Notes: a model not told the origin generated them from the sequence alone. A stretch of 64,000 bases of DNA from Candidatus Microbacterium colombiense (GCA_029203165.1 CP119308.1:2232001-2296000); one strand, 5' to 3'; positions 34,519-43,891 are shown, counted from the stretch's first letter. Translations and numbers: made by a program.

Positions 34519-35874
34519 ATGCCTTCTCCCTCGATCGTGTGGTTCCGCGATGATCTCCGGCTCGCCGACAATCCGGCGCTGCGTGCCGCCATCGATCGCG
34601 GCGAGCCGATCGTCGCGCTGTTCGTGCTCGACGAGGAGTCGCCCGGGGTTCGGCCCCTGGGCGGTGCAGCGCGCTGGTGGCTGCATCACTCGCTCCAGTC
34701 GCTGAGCGAGCGTCTGGGCGAACGGGGTGCCTCTCTGGTGCTGCGTCGAGGAGCAGCCGAGCGGGTGATCCGCGAGATCGTCGACGATTCCGGCGCGGGT
34801 GCGGTGTTCTGGAATCGCCGCTACGGAGGAGCAGAGCGCGCCGTCGACGCTGCGTTGAAGTCATCGCTCCGCACCGACGGTGTCGAGGTCGCGTCCTTCG
34901 CGGCGTCGCTTCTGCATGAGCCGTGGACGGTCACGACCGGCAGCGGCACCCACTACTCGGTGTTCACTCCCTTCTGGCGGGCGTGTCTCGAGCTCCCGGC
35001 ACCGCGCGGCCCTCTGCCCGAGCCCCGGGAGATCGACGGCGCGGGGCGCACGCCGTCATCCGACTCCCTCGACGGCTGGAATCTGCTTCCCACCCGCCCC
35101 GATTGGGCCGAAGGACTGCGCGAGACCTGGGAACCGGGAGAACCCGCCGCCCGGCGTCGGCTGCACGAGTTCCTCACCGATGACCTCGCGCACTACGACC
35201 GCGCCCGCGACGAACCGTCGGCGGGCGCGACCTCCCTCCTGTCGCCGCGCCTGCGCTGGGGCGAGCTGAGTCCCTTCACGGTCTGGCACGAGTCGGTCGA
35301 GGTCGACGGAGCCGGCGGGTTCCTCTCCGAGGTCGGGTGGCGGGAGTTCGCCTGGCACACCGCCTACCATTTCCCCGATCTCGCGACGAAGAACCTGCGC
35401 CGCCAGTTCGACGCGTTCCCCTGGCCGCGTTTGCACCCCTCCCACCTCGCCGCCTGGCAGCAGGGATCGACGGGGGTGCCGTTGGTGGATGCCGGAATGC
35501 GGGAGCTCTGGCGCACGGGCGTCATGCACAACCGCGTCCGCATGGTCACCGCGTCCTTCCTGATCAAGAATCTGCTGATCGACTGGAGGCGCGGCGAGGA
35601 GTGGTTCTGGGACACGCTCGTCGACGCCGACGGGGCGAACAACCCCTTCAACTGGCAGTGGGTGGCCGGATCCGGGGCTGACGCCGCACCGTACTTCCGA
35701 GTGTTCAATCCGGAGCTCCAGGCGAAGAAGTTCGATCCGCAGAACCTGTACATCTCACAGTGGGCGGGCGATGCGCCGAAGACGCCCATCGTCGATCTCG
35801 GCGAGACGCGCAAGGCGGCCCTCGCAGCCTATGACGTGGTCAAGCGATCCACCCGGGCCGACGACGACCGCTGA
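34519..35874 (+). CDS. phr: Deoxyribodipyrimidine photolyase (cryptochrome/photolyase family)
   Basis: 451 residues. N-terminal antenna Rossmann domain (SIVWFRDDLRLADNPALRAA, LFVLDEESPGVRPLGGAARW), then the FAD domain: LSPRLRWGELSPFTVWHE, GWREFAWHTAYHFPDLATKN, GSTGVPLVDAGMRELWRTGV, MHNRVRMVTASFLIKNLLID, WQWVAGSGADAAPYFRVFNP. These are class I CPD-photolyase signatures, including the NRxRM and WQW motifs. It repairs UV-induced pyrimidine dimers with blue light. The downstream patB gene is probably separately translated. Confidence 0.94.
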   Translation: MPSPSIVWFRDDLRLADNPALRAAIDRGEPIVALFVLDEESPGVRPLGGAARWWLHHSLQSLSERLGERGASLVLRRGAAERVIREIVDDSGAGAVFWNRRYGGAERAVDAALKSSLRTDGVEVASFAASLLHEPWTVTTGSGTHYSVFTPFWRACLELPAPRGPLPEPREIDGAGRTPSSDSLDGWNLLPTRPDWAEGLRETWEPGEPAARRRLHEFLTDDLAHYDRARDEPSAGATSLLSPRLRWGELSPFTVWHESVEVDGAGGFLSEVGWREFAWHTAYHFPDLATKNLRRQFDAFPWPRLHPSHLAAWQQGSTGVPLVDAGMRELWRTGVMHNRVRMVTASFLIKNLLIDWRRGEEWFWDTLVDADGANNPFNWQWVAGSGADAAPYFRVFNPELQAKKFDPQNLYISQWAGDAPKTPIVDLGETRKAALAAYDVVKRSTRADDDR

Positions 35875-35944
35875 GACGCGCCCTCCCTCCGAGGATGCTC
35901 ATACGATCGAGAACGGACTCTTCTGCTCTTCGAAAGGACTCTTC

Positions 35945-37105
35945 ATGCCCACCGGCGGATACGACGCACTCACGGCAGCCGACCTGCGAGCTGCAGGAAG
36001 CATGAAGTGGACCGCGTTCCCCGACACCATCGGGGCATTCGTGGCGGAGATGGACTTCGGCGTCGCACCTGCCGTGACACAGGCGGTCACCGACGCGCTG
36101 GACCAGGGACTCACGGGCTATCTCCCCGCTCATCTGTCCGACGCGCTCGCCGCCGCGACGGCAGACTGGTACGCCGAACATTACGGCTGGGCCGTTCCAC
36201 CGGAGCGCGTCACGCACGTACCCGATGTGATCGCGGCGTTCGAGTATGCGATCGAGCGGTACACGCAGCCGGGGGCCGCCGTCATCGTGCCGACACCGGC
36301 GTACATGCCGTTCCTGATGGTCCCTCCGATGCGCGGCCGACGGGTGATCGAGGTGCCGAGCATCGAGATCGACGGGCGCTGGCTCCTGGATCACGATGCG
36401 GTGGCCGCCGCCTTCGCCGACGGTGGCGAGCTGCTCGTGCTCTGCAACCCGCACAACCCGCTGGGCACCGTCGCGACGCGCGATGAGCTCGAGCAGGTCG
36501 CCGAGACGGTCTCAGCGGCCGACGGACGGGTCTTCTCCGATGAGATCCACGCTCCCCTGATCTACGCGCCGGCCAGGCACATCCCCTATGCGTCGATCTC
36601 GGACGTCGCCGCCTCTCACACCCTGACCGCGACATCGGCGTCGAAGGCCTGGAATCTCGCAGGGCTCAAGTGCGCGCAGGTGATCCTGTCGAACGAGCGG
36701 GACGCCGAGGTGTGGGCCGAAGAGGGCGCATGGACAGGACACGGCACATCGACCCTCGGCGCCGTCGCCAACATCGCCGCGTACGCAGACGGCGGCGGAT
36801 GGCTCGACGACGTCGTGGACTACCTCGACGGCAACCGGCGGCTGTTGACGGCGCTCGTGGCCGAACACCTGCCCGATGTGCGCGTCACCATGCCCGAGGG
36901 CACCTACATCGCACTGCTGGACTTCCGCGGCACCGGACTGACGGGCGACCTCGGCGCCTGGTTCCGCGAGCACGCCGGCGTCGCCATGACCGACGGGGCG
37001 GCGTGTGGTGAAGCAGCCGTGGGCTTCGCCCGCTTCGTCTTCGCCATGCCTCGCCCCCTGATCGAGGAATCGATCATCCGCATCGCTCGCGCTCTGCGGG
37101 GCTGA
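35945..37105 (+). CDS. patB: MalY/PatB-type PLP-dependent C-S lyase (cystathionine beta-lyase)
   Basis: 386 residues from the ATG at 35945, preceded by GAAAGGA; an in-frame extension upstream lies inside phr and is discarded. Fold-type I PLP enzyme: MKWTAFPDTIGAFVAEMDFG (PatB-type N-terminus), AAVIVPTPAYMPFLMVPPMR, LLVLCNPHNPLGTVATRDEL, VFSDEIHAPLIY, and the PLP Lys in TATSASKAWNLAGLKCAQVI. It cleaves cystathionine to homocysteine, pyruvate and ammonia; related enzymes also act as C-S lyases. Some close homologues act as regulators (MalY). The last part ends at a strong stop with a GC-rich 7-bp hairpin about 30 nt downstream (37138-37160). Confidence 0.9.
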   Translation: MPTGGYDALTAADLRAAGSMKWTAFPDTIGAFVAEMDFGVAPAVTQAVTDALDQGLTGYLPAHLSDALAAATADWYAEHYGWAVPPERVTHVPDVIAAFEYAIERYTQPGAAVIVPTPAYMPFLMVPPMRGRRVIEVPSIEIDGRWLLDHDAVAAAFADGGELLVLCNPHNPLGTVATRDELEQVAETVSAADGRVFSDEIHAPLIYAPARHIPYASISDVAASHTLTATSASKAWNLAGLKCAQVILSNERDAEVWAEEGAWTGHGTSTLGAVANIAAYADGGGWLDDVVDYLDGNRRLLTALVAEHLPDVRVTMPEGTYIALLDFRGTGLTGDLGAWFREHAGVAMTDGAACGEAAVGFARFVFAMPRPLIEESIIRIARALRG

Positions 37106-37260
37106 TCACCCCGCGGGCACGGCATGTGCGCCACGGGGCGCGCCATCCCCGCGGGCGCGCGAATCTAGCACCCTCAATGCGTCGGGTCAACGGTCGGGGC
37201 AATATCGCCGAATACGGGAAATAACCAATCCGGAGCCGCTCCCGCATCCGAACCCCCTGC

Positions 37261-37737
37261 ATGACGCTCTCCCCCTCCGCGCCATTCATCTCGCTTTCCC
37301 GCATCGCTCGGGCGGTGCGGTCCGCCGCGCCCCAGCTCGCCTCCTTCGGCGGTGTGGGCCTCCTGGCTTTCATCGTCGACGTGGGCGGTTACAACCTGCT
37401 CCGAGCGACGATCATGCCTGACCAGGTCATCTGGGCGAAGGTGCTTTCCGTCGCCATAGCCACGGGAGTCGCGTGGCTCGGCCACCGCTATCTGACCTTC
37501 CGGACCACTCGGCGCCCTGCCGTCGCGAAGGAGCTCCTGCTGTTCCTCCTCGCGAACGGCGGCGGCCTCCTGCTCGCCGCCGGGTCCCTGTTCGTCTCGC
37601 ACTACGTCCTCGGCTTCACCTCCGCTCTCGCAGACAACATCGCGGGCAACGTCATCGGCCTCATCCTCGGCACGCTCTTCCGCTACTTCGCCTACAGATT
37701 CCTCGTCTTCCGAACACCGCAGGAGGCAACACCATGA
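37261..37737 (+). CDS. GtrA-family membrane protein
   Basis: 158 residues with four membrane segments (LASFGGVGLLAFIVDVGGYN, VIWAKVLSVAIATGVAWLGH, LLLFLLANGGGLLLAAGSLF, NIAGNVIGLILGTLFRYFAY) and the GtrA motifs RYLTFR and FRYFAYRFLVFR. GtrA proteins are proposed flippases or helpers for polyprenyl-phosphate-linked sugars. It is the first gene of the surface-glycan cluster and overlaps the GT2 gene by 4 nt (ATGA). No good ribosome site is visible before the ATG; a GC-poorer stretch about 20-70 bp upstream may hold the promoter. Confidence 0.9.
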   Translation: MTLSPSAPFISLSRIARAVRSAAPQLASFGGVGLLAFIVDVGGYNLLRATIMPDQVIWAKVLSVAIATGVAWLGHRYLTFRTTRRPAVAKELLLFLLANGGGLLLAAGSLFVSHYVLGFTSALADNIAGNVIGLILGTLFRYFAYRFLVFRTPQEATP

Positions 37738-39206
37738 CTCGGTACTCCCCCATCATCGGTCGACCTCTCGAGAACGACCCCGCACCGGGCCCACTGCTCA
37801 CACCGGCACCCGACCAGGGCACGACTCCGGTCGGCGTCCCCAACCGCGAAGTCCTCGACCCCGGTCTCACGGATGTCGATCCCGGATCCATGGGAGTCGA
37901 CTGGGCCGCGCTCGCCGGATACTCCGCGTTGATCGTCGTTGCGCTCGCGCTGACGGCGATCGCCGTGACCACCCTGTGGTGGATGCTCTACGCCTGGCGA
38001 TCCAAGACCACCTTCGACAGCACGGCCTTCTCGAAGGATCCGCGCGCGCCGCAGCACACTTTCACTCTGCTCGTCCCCGGACGGCACGAGGAGGAGGTCA
38101 TGGGTCAGACGCTCGACGCACTCGCCGCTCAGACACATCCTGACGTCCAGATCATCGCCATCGTCGGTGATGACGACCCCGGCACCACCGCTGTGGTTCG
38201 CGCCGCCGCCGCACGCCACCCGGACCGGATCGAGGTAGTGGTCGACGACAGCGTCCCGAAGAACAAGCCGAAGGCACTGAATCGCGCGCTGCCATTCGCT
38301 GCGGGCTCGATCATCGGCGTGTTCGACGCCGAGGACGAAGTCCACCCGGAGCTTCTGCGGCACATCGACTCACGCTTCACGGAGACCGGTGCCACGGTGG
38401 TGCAGGGGGGCGTGCAGCTCATGAACTTCCGCAGCAGTTGGTGGTCTTTGCGGAACGTTCTCGAGTACTACTTCTGGTTCCGGTCCCGTCTGCATTTCCA
38501 TGCCGGCGCCAAGTTCATCCCGCTCGGGGGCAACACGGTGTTCGTGAAGCGCGACGCACTCGTGCGCAACGACGGCTGGGATGCCGAGTGCCTCGCCGAG
38601 GACTGTGAGCTGGGCGTGCGGCTGTCGAGCCAGGGCGAGAAGGTCGTCGTGGCGTACAGTCCTGAATTCGTCACCCGCGAGGAGACGCCGGGCACGCTGA
38701 CGTCGTTCTACAAGCAGCGCACACGCTGGAACCAGGGCTTCCTTCAGGTGCTGCGCAAGGCAGAGTGGCGTGCACTCCCCTCACGCGGCCAACGGCTGTT
38801 CGCCCGCTACATGCTCGCGATGCCGTTCCTGCAGGCTGCGACGGGGCTCCTCATCCCGCTGTCGGTGTTCCTCATCCTCGTCGTCAAGGTGCCGACGGCC
38901 GTGGCTCTTCTCACTTTCATCCCTCTCGCTCCCACGCTCGTGACGGTAGCCGTCGAGATCGCCGGTCTCGGGGAGTTCGGCCGGTTGTACGGCCAGAAGG
39001 TGCGCGCGGTGGATTACGTGCGCCTCCTTCTGGGCACCATCCCGTTCCAAGCGCTCCTCGCTCTGGCTGCGATCCGCGCCGTCTTCCGAGAACTGCGCGG
39101 AGAGCGAGGGTGGGAGAAGACCGAGCACACCGGCGCGCACCGCGAGGCCGACGCACCCACCGCCCCGTCGGCGCCGACACCGATCTCACAGGAGCTGGCC
39201 GCATGA
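37734..39206 (+). CDS. Processive-type GT2 glycosyltransferase, membrane-embedded
   Basis: 490 residues. N-terminal linker, TM1 (ALAGYSALIVVALALTAIAV) near 60-85, GT-A domain (FTLLVPGRHEEEVMGQTLDA; NKPKALNRALPFAAGSIIG; DxD in FDAEDE; GGNTVFVKRDAL; ED in CLAEDCELGVRLSSQGEKV; and the QxxRW motif QRTRWNQGFLQVL), then four membrane helices at the C-terminus. The DxD-ED-QxxRW set marks processive cellulose/hyaluronan-synthase-like enzymes that polymerize and extrude a glycan. There is no PilZ domain. With the GH8 enzyme downstream, this points to synthesis of a beta-glucan-like exopolysaccharide. It is coupled to gtrA and to the GT39 gene. Confidence 0.88.
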   Translation: MTRYSPIIGRPLENDPAPGPLLTPAPDQGTTPVGVPNREVLDPGLTDVDPGSMGVDWAALAGYSALIVVALALTAIAVTTLWWMLYAWRSKTTFDSTAFSKDPRAPQHTFTLLVPGRHEEEVMGQTLDALAAQTHPDVQIIAIVGDDDPGTTAVVRAAAARHPDRIEVVVDDSVPKNKPKALNRALPFAAGSIIGVFDAEDEVHPELLRHIDSRFTETGATVVQGGVQLMNFRSSWWSLRNVLEYYFWFRSRLHFHAGAKFIPLGGNTVFVKRDALVRNDGWDAECLAEDCELGVRLSSQGEKVVVAYSPEFVTREETPGTLTSFYKQRTRWNQGFLQVLRKAEWRALPSRGQRLFARYMLAMPFLQAATGLLIPLSVFLILVVKVPTAVALLTFIPLAPTLVTVAVEIAGLGEFGRLYGQKVRAVDYVRLLLGTIPFQALLALAAIRAVFRELRGERGWEKTEHTGAHREADAPTAPSAPTPISQELAA

Positions 39207-41209
39207 GCACCACACTCGAGAAGCCCGTGCGGCCGGAGCGTGTCGGCGACGTCGCGTCGACCGCATCGGATCACGCGATCGACTCGCGCGGCGTCCGCGA
39301 CGCGATCGCAGACTGGACCCGTCGCCATGCGGGAGACCTCGCCTGGCTCGTGCCTCTCCTGTTGGTCAGCGCCGTGGTCAACTTCCTGAACGTGGGCGGC
39401 TCGCCGCAGCGCATCGACGACGAAGGGACCTACACGGCGCAGGCGTGGGCGATCACGCACCTCGGCGAACTCGCCCACTACACGTACTGGTACGACCATC
39501 CACCACTCGGATGGATGCAGATCGCCGCATACACGCAGGTCACGGGCGCATTCGAGCGCTGGGACATCGCCGTGATCGCCGGTCGCGAAGCAGTGCTCGT
39601 GGCGTCGCTGGTCGCCGTGATCCTGCTCTGGGCGCTCGCTCGACGGATCGGCCTCCCCCGTGCCGGCGCGGCAGCCGCCGGGCTGATGTTCGCCCTGTCG
39701 CCGCTGGCCCTGCAGTTCCACCGCACCGTCTACCTGGACAACATCGCGGTGCCCTGGCTTCTTCTCGCCTTCTTCCTCGCGACCAATCGACGCGGCCAGC
39801 TCGCCGCGTTCGCGGGGTCTGCGGTGGCGTTCGGCGTCGCCGTGCTGACCAAGGAGACGTTCCTCCTCGCACTCCCCGTACTGGTCTGGGTGATGGTCCG
39901 CTCGGCACGCCGCGAGACCCGCCGCTACACGCTCGCAGTCGCAGCCAGCATCCTGACGGTGATAGGGGGCAGCTATCTGCTGCTCGCCGCAGTGAAGGGC
40001 GAGCTCTTCAGCGGAGACGGGCGCGTGAGCCTGATCGACGGAGTGACCTTCCAGCTCGGCTCGCGGGATGGCAGCGGGTCGGTTCTCGATCCGGATTCAC
40101 TGATCAACCGCACGGTGGGGATGTGGTGGCAGCTCGACCCCGTATTCATCGTCCTGAGCCTGTTGGCGGCTGTGTCGGCCCTGTTCAGCGTGCGCCTTCG
40201 CCCCTACGCGGTGTTGCTCCTCGCGATGACCGCCTTCATGTTCCGCCCGGGCGGGTACCTGCCCGTGCCGTACGTGATCATGCTCATCCCGTTCGGTGCC
40301 CTTCTGATCGCCGGCGTGACCGCCGCAGCGGTCGGCCGGCTGCGACGACGGGTACCCGCCCGCCGCGGACTCGCCGTGGGTACGGTGGCGATCGCCGCGA
40401 TCGGCGCCGTCATCGCGGTACCGCTGTGGACGACCCAGCTGCGTGGATTCGTACTCGCCGATCTCGACGAACCGCTCCGTGGCGCGCAGCAATGGCTCGT
40501 CGAGAATGCATCGACCGATCAGCGCATCATCGTGGACGATGCCATGTGGGTCGATCTGGTCGAAGCCGGTTGGGATCGAGACAATGTGGTCTGGTACTAC
40601 AAGCTCGACACCGACCCTGCCGTTCAGGTTCAGTCCCCCAACGGTTGGCGCGACGCGGACTACGTGGTCACCACGGATTCGATGCGCACGTTCCCCGGCG
40701 CCTTCCCTCAGGTGCAGCAGGCGATCGACAACTCCGTCGTCGTCGCCTCGTTCGGTTCGGGACCGCAGGCCGTCGAGGTGCGCCGCGTCACTGTCGAAGG
40801 CGCTGCGCAAGCCGAGACAGATCGAGGCGACGCCGTCGAGAGGCGCGCCGCACTGGGTACGGCCCTCGCCACGAACCCGGAGATCGGAATGGGCGACGCC
40901 GACCGGGACCGCCTACGCGCGGGACAGGTCGATGAGCGCATCATCGCCGTGCTCGCCACGCTCGCGGGATCCGGATCGGTGAGCATCGGCGGATTCCCTG
41001 TGGTTCCCGGAGAGGACGAGCTGAGCTTCCGTCAGGTCGCGCTCTCGGCACTCTCGGGGGCTCCCACGATCGTCGACGGCGACCTCAGCGACCCGGCACG
41101 CGCCCTCGTCGACTCGCTCACGGGGCTCTACGAACCGGCAGATGTCGAGGTCGTCGGTGACGAACTCGTCCTCAGCTACCCGATCTCGCTGCGCTCGACG
41201 CTGCCATGA
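39203..41209 (+). CDS. GT39-family (ArnT/PMT-like) membrane glycosyltransferase with C-terminal extension
   Basis: 668 residues from the ATG overlapping the GT2 stop (ATGA). About eleven membrane segments span residues 45-400; the first loop carries the catalytic acidic pair RIDDEGTYTAQAWA and then YDHPPLGWMQIAAY. A soluble region with a typical PMT-type periplasmic domain (IIVDDAMWVDLVEAGW, WYYKLDTDPAVQ) follows. The last about 130 residues (DERIIAVLATLAGSGSVSIG, FRQVALSALSGAPTIVDGDL) form an extra domain I do not recognise. GT39 enzymes use polyprenyl-phosphate sugars as donors; the polyprenol-P-mannose synthase at the end of the cluster could supply one. Confidence 0.88.
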   Translation: MSTTLEKPVRPERVGDVASTASDHAIDSRGVRDAIADWTRRHAGDLAWLVPLLLVSAVVNFLNVGGSPQRIDDEGTYTAQAWAITHLGELAHYTYWYDHPPLGWMQIAAYTQVTGAFERWDIAVIAGREAVLVASLVAVILLWALARRIGLPRAGAAAAGLMFALSPLALQFHRTVYLDNIAVPWLLLAFFLATNRRGQLAAFAGSAVAFGVAVLTKETFLLALPVLVWVMVRSARRETRRYTLAVAASILTVIGGSYLLLAAVKGELFSGDGRVSLIDGVTFQLGSRDGSGSVLDPDSLINRTVGMWWQLDPVFIVLSLLAAVSALFSVRLRPYAVLLLAMTAFMFRPGGYLPVPYVIMLIPFGALLIAGVTAAAVGRLRRRVPARRGLAVGTVAIAAIGAVIAVPLWTTQLRGFVLADLDEPLRGAQQWLVENASTDQRIIVDDAMWVDLVEAGWDRDNVVWYYKLDTDPAVQVQSPNGWRDADYVVTTDSMRTFPGAFPQVQQAIDNSVVVASFGSGPQAVEVRRVTVEGAAQAETDRGDAVERRAALGTALATNPEIGMGDADRDRLRAGQVDERIIAVLATLAGSGSVSIGGFPVVPGEDELSFRQVALSALSGAPTIVDGDLSDPARALVDSLTGLYEPADVEVVGDELVLSYPISLRSTLP

Positions 41210-41259
41210 GACACCACCAGCCCTCGTCAGCCCGCACGACCCTATCGAAGGAGCACATC

Positions 41260-42096
41260 ATGAACCATTCACGATCCACGCACCTGCACGCAGTTCTCAC
41301 AGTCGGTGTGTCCGCACTGCTCGTCATCGTCGCAGCCCCGGCATCGGCCACCGCCGCCGCTCCCGCTCACACGGCCACGGCCACGGCCACCGCGGAACAA
41401 TCCGGGTGGCTCCGCCTGGGCCATCTCTCCCCCGACACCAAGTCGGTCGACGTCCGCGTCTCAGCAGTGAGCGGCGGATCGACGTTGTTCGAACTCGCCG
41501 GGGTCAGCTACGGCGACGTCTCCTCGTACGAGGAGCTTCCCGTCGGGACCTATACCGTCAGCATGGTGCCCGCCGGAGCGACAGGATCCACTGTCCCCGT
41601 GATCTCCGAAACCGTCTCCATCGGGGCCGGTACCGCAACGACCGTCGCAGCGTATGGGCCCACCGCAGATCTTCAGGTGCGCTCCTTCGATGACGATCTG
41701 ACCGAGCCCGCCGCCGGCTCCGCACGTATCCGGCTCATCCAGGCGTCGACCGTCACGCCCGAGGTCGATGTCACCACGGACTCCGGAGACGCGATCGCCG
41801 ACAAGGCGAGGGCCGGATCGGCGACGGGATACGCGGAGATCCCCGCCGGCGACTGGACCCTCGACCTCACGGGAAAGAACGTCTCCGACACCGCGGACGT
41901 GTCTGTCGCTCCCGGCAGCGTGACGACGCTCTTCGTGGTCGACACGTCGAACGGTGGTCTCACCATCCTTCCGATCCTCGACAGCGCATCGGTCGGCGAT
42001 GTCCCCGACGGCGGTGTCGACACGGGAGGCGGCTTCCTCGCACACGGTGGCGATGACTCACCCGCCCCGGCGAAGCTCCGCGGCGAGGTGCTCTGA
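41260..42096 (+). CDS. Secreted DUF4397-domain protein
   Basis: 278 residues from the ATG at 41260, with AAGGAG seven bases upstream. Signal peptide (HAVLTVGVSALLVIVAAPAS, cleavage likely after ASA), then two DUF4397 beta-sandwich repeats: WLRLGHLSPDTKSVDVRVSA, LPVGTYTVSMVPAGATGSTV and IRLIQASTVTPEVDVTTDSG, EIPAGDWTLDLTGKNVSD. The C-terminus (GGGFLAHGGDDSPAP) has neither an LPXTG motif nor a membrane anchor. DUF4397 genes often sit beside class F sortase genes in actinobacteria. It overlaps the GH8 gene by one base (TGATG). Confidence 0.88.
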   Translation: MNHSRSTHLHAVLTVGVSALLVIVAAPASATAAAPAHTATATATAEQSGWLRLGHLSPDTKSVDVRVSAVSGGSTLFELAGVSYGDVSSYEELPVGTYTVSMVPAGATGSTVPVISETVSIGAGTATTVAAYGPTADLQVRSFDDDLTEPAAGSARIRLIQASTVTPEVDVTTDSGDAIADKARAGSATGYAEIPAGDWTLDLTGKNVSDTADVSVAPGSVTTLFVVDTSNGGLTILPILDSASVGDVPDGGVDTGGGFLAHGGDDSPAPAKLRGEVL

Positions 42097-43253
42097 TGCG
42101 TCGCTCCACGCTGGTCGGCATCGCCGCAGGGGCCGTGGTGCTGACGGCAGGCGTCGCGGCGCTCAGTGTCGGTCTGAGCTCCTCTGACCATGCTCCTCCA
42201 GCCGCGCGCCCGACGGCCGGGTCAACACCCCTGCCGTCTTCCGACACCCCGGCTCCGGCGTTGGACTCGGCCGAGCTGGCGTCCGCGTTCCTCGATGACT
42301 GGGTGGAGGACGGGCGCGTCGTGCGGCATGACGAAGGCGGCGACACCGTCAGCGAGGGTCAAGCGTACGGACTCTTCGCGGCCGTGATCGCCGATGACGA
42401 GGAGAGCTTCGATGAGATCTGGGACTGGACGCAGAAAGAACTCCTGCGATCCGACGGCCTGATGGCGTGGCGCTGGGATGACGGATCCGTCGTGGACGAT
42501 GAACCGGCGTCGGACGCCGACCTCGACGCCGCTCGAGCTCTGGTGATCGCGGGAGACCGCTTCGAACGCGGCGACCTCCGCGACGAAGGGATCGAGTTGG
42601 CCGGGGTGATCGCCGATCGCCTGACCGTCATGACCGACCGCGGACGCATTCTCCTGCCCGGGCTGTGGGCGGGGAACGACGACCCCTACGCCTACAACCC
42701 CAGCTACGCGTCTCCGGTCGCCTACGACGTGCTCGGAGACGCGACGGGAGACCCGCGTTGGGCGGAGCTGCAGGCCGGAAGCGCCGACGTGACCGCAGAG
42801 ATCCTCGATGCGACCGCCCTCCCCCCGGACTGGGCGCAGGTCCACTCCGACGGCGTGATCGAGCCGATGCCGGGGCCGCTCGGCGAAGGCGACCCCGTGC
42901 AGTACGCCTTCGATGCACCGCGCCTCCTGCTGCGGTACGCCGAATCGTGCACACCGGCCGATGTCGCGCTCGCCTCCCTCCCGCTTCCGACCCTTGACCG
43001 TCAGGACGAGATCGCGGCGCGGCTCGACCTGGGTGGGGGTGCGCTGGCCTCGGAGCAGTCCGCACTCGGGTTCACCGCGCGGGCAGCATCCGCTCATGCG
43101 TCCGGTGACGACGTCGCAGCGATGACGGATCTGGAGAAGGCCGCGAAGCTCGGGACCGAGTATCCGACGTACTACGGTGCGGCCTGGGTCATGCTCGGCA
43201 CCGCGATGCTCACCGACGACGCCCTCGGAGGCTGCGGGACGGGGAAGAGCTGA
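42096..43253 (+). CDS. Glycoside hydrolase family 8-like exported protein (endoglucanase/BcsZ type)
   Basis: 385 residues. N-terminal signal-anchor-like segment (LVGIAAGAVVLTAGVAALSV). The GH8 core has the acid Glu in TVSEGQAYGLFAAVIADDEE, the repeat pattern FDEIWDWTQKELLRSDGLMA, WRWDDGSVVDDEPASDADLD (second conserved Asp), ARALVIAGDRF and YNPSYASPVAYDVLG. GH8 enzymes hydrolyse beta-1,4 glucans, chitosan or xylans, and BcsZ partners cellulose synthases. This supports a beta-glucan-type polymer made by the upstream GT2. Protein length and motif order fit GH8, but catalytic pocket details need checking. Overlaps with both neighbours are one base. Confidence 0.8.
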   Translation: MRRSTLVGIAAGAVVLTAGVAALSVGLSSSDHAPPAARPTAGSTPLPSSDTPAPALDSAELASAFLDDWVEDGRVVRHDEGGDTVSEGQAYGLFAAVIADDEESFDEIWDWTQKELLRSDGLMAWRWDDGSVVDDEPASDADLDAARALVIAGDRFERGDLRDEGIELAGVIADRLTVMTDRGRILLPGLWAGNDDPYAYNPSYASPVAYDVLGDATGDPRWAELQAGSADVTAEILDATALPPDWAQVHSDGVIEPMPGPLGEGDPVQYAFDAPRLLLRYAESCTPADVALASLPLPTLDRQDEIAARLDLGGGALASEQSALGFTARAASAHASGDDVAAMTDLEKAAKLGTEYPTYYGAAWVMLGTAMLTDDALGGCGTGKS

Positions 43254-43876
43254 TGCCGGGAGCCGGCCGCTTCCGCGGGCTCGCCGCAGCCGTCGCGTTC
43301 ATCGGAGCACTGGCACTCAGCGGGTGCGGCACCGCCGGTGCAGTGGAGGCGACTGCAACCCCGGCACACGGCCCCAGCGGCTTCTCGGCGGGCGCATTAC
43401 AGGATCCGGCGGCCCCCGCCCCCGATGTCGCGCAGTCGGAGCCCCTCCGCGTGCAGATCCCCGCCATCGACGTGGACACAACGCTGGAGCATCTCACTCT
43501 CGATCCCGACGGCAGACTTGCTGCCCCCGTGGACTTCGATCGCGCCGGGTGGTACGCGGAGGGAGTCGCTCCGGGCGACGTCGGACCGTCGATCATCGCC
43601 GGTCATGTGGATTCGCCGTCAGCGCCCGCGGTGTTCGCCGAGATCGACGCACTCGTCGCCGGCGACGACATCCTCGTCACGATGGCGGACGGTTCCGTCC
43701 TCACCTTCGTCGTCAGCGGCACGGCGCAATCAGCCAAAGCCGATTTCCCGACGGCCTCCGTCTACAGCAACGTCCCGACACCGGAGCTGCGCCTCATCAC
43801 CTGTGGCGGCGTCTTCGATTCCTCGACCGGCCACTATCTCGACAACCTCATCGTCTTCGCGGATCTCCGCGGCTGA
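43253..43876 (+). CDS. Class F sortase with a lipobox
   Basis: 207 residues. The N-terminus ends in a lipobox (AFIGALALSGC), so the protein is probably a lipoprotein rather than a TM-anchored sortase. Sortase fold: VQIPAIDVDTTLEHLTLDPD, GWYAEGVAPGDVGPSIIAGH, with catalytic His in IIAGHVDSPSAP, catalytic Cys in LRLITCGGVFD and the late Asn-rich YLDNLIVFADL where other sortases have Arg (here no Arg is seen at the YRVVV-type position; DNLIVF instead). Class F sortases are typical of actinobacteria and their substrates are largely unknown. No LPXTG protein is encoded in the cluster. It overlaps the GH8 stop by one base. Confidence 0.85.
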   Translation: MPGAGRFRGLAAAVAFIGALALSGCGTAGAVEATATPAHGPSGFSAGALQDPAAPAPDVAQSEPLRVQIPAIDVDTTLEHLTLDPDGRLAAPVDFDRAGWYAEGVAPGDVGPSIIAGHVDSPSAPAVFAEIDALVAGDDILVTMADGSVLTFVVSGTAQSAKADFPTASVYSNVPTPELRLITCGGVFDSSTGHYLDNLIVFADLRG

Positions 43877-43891
43877 CACGAAAGGACCGCC

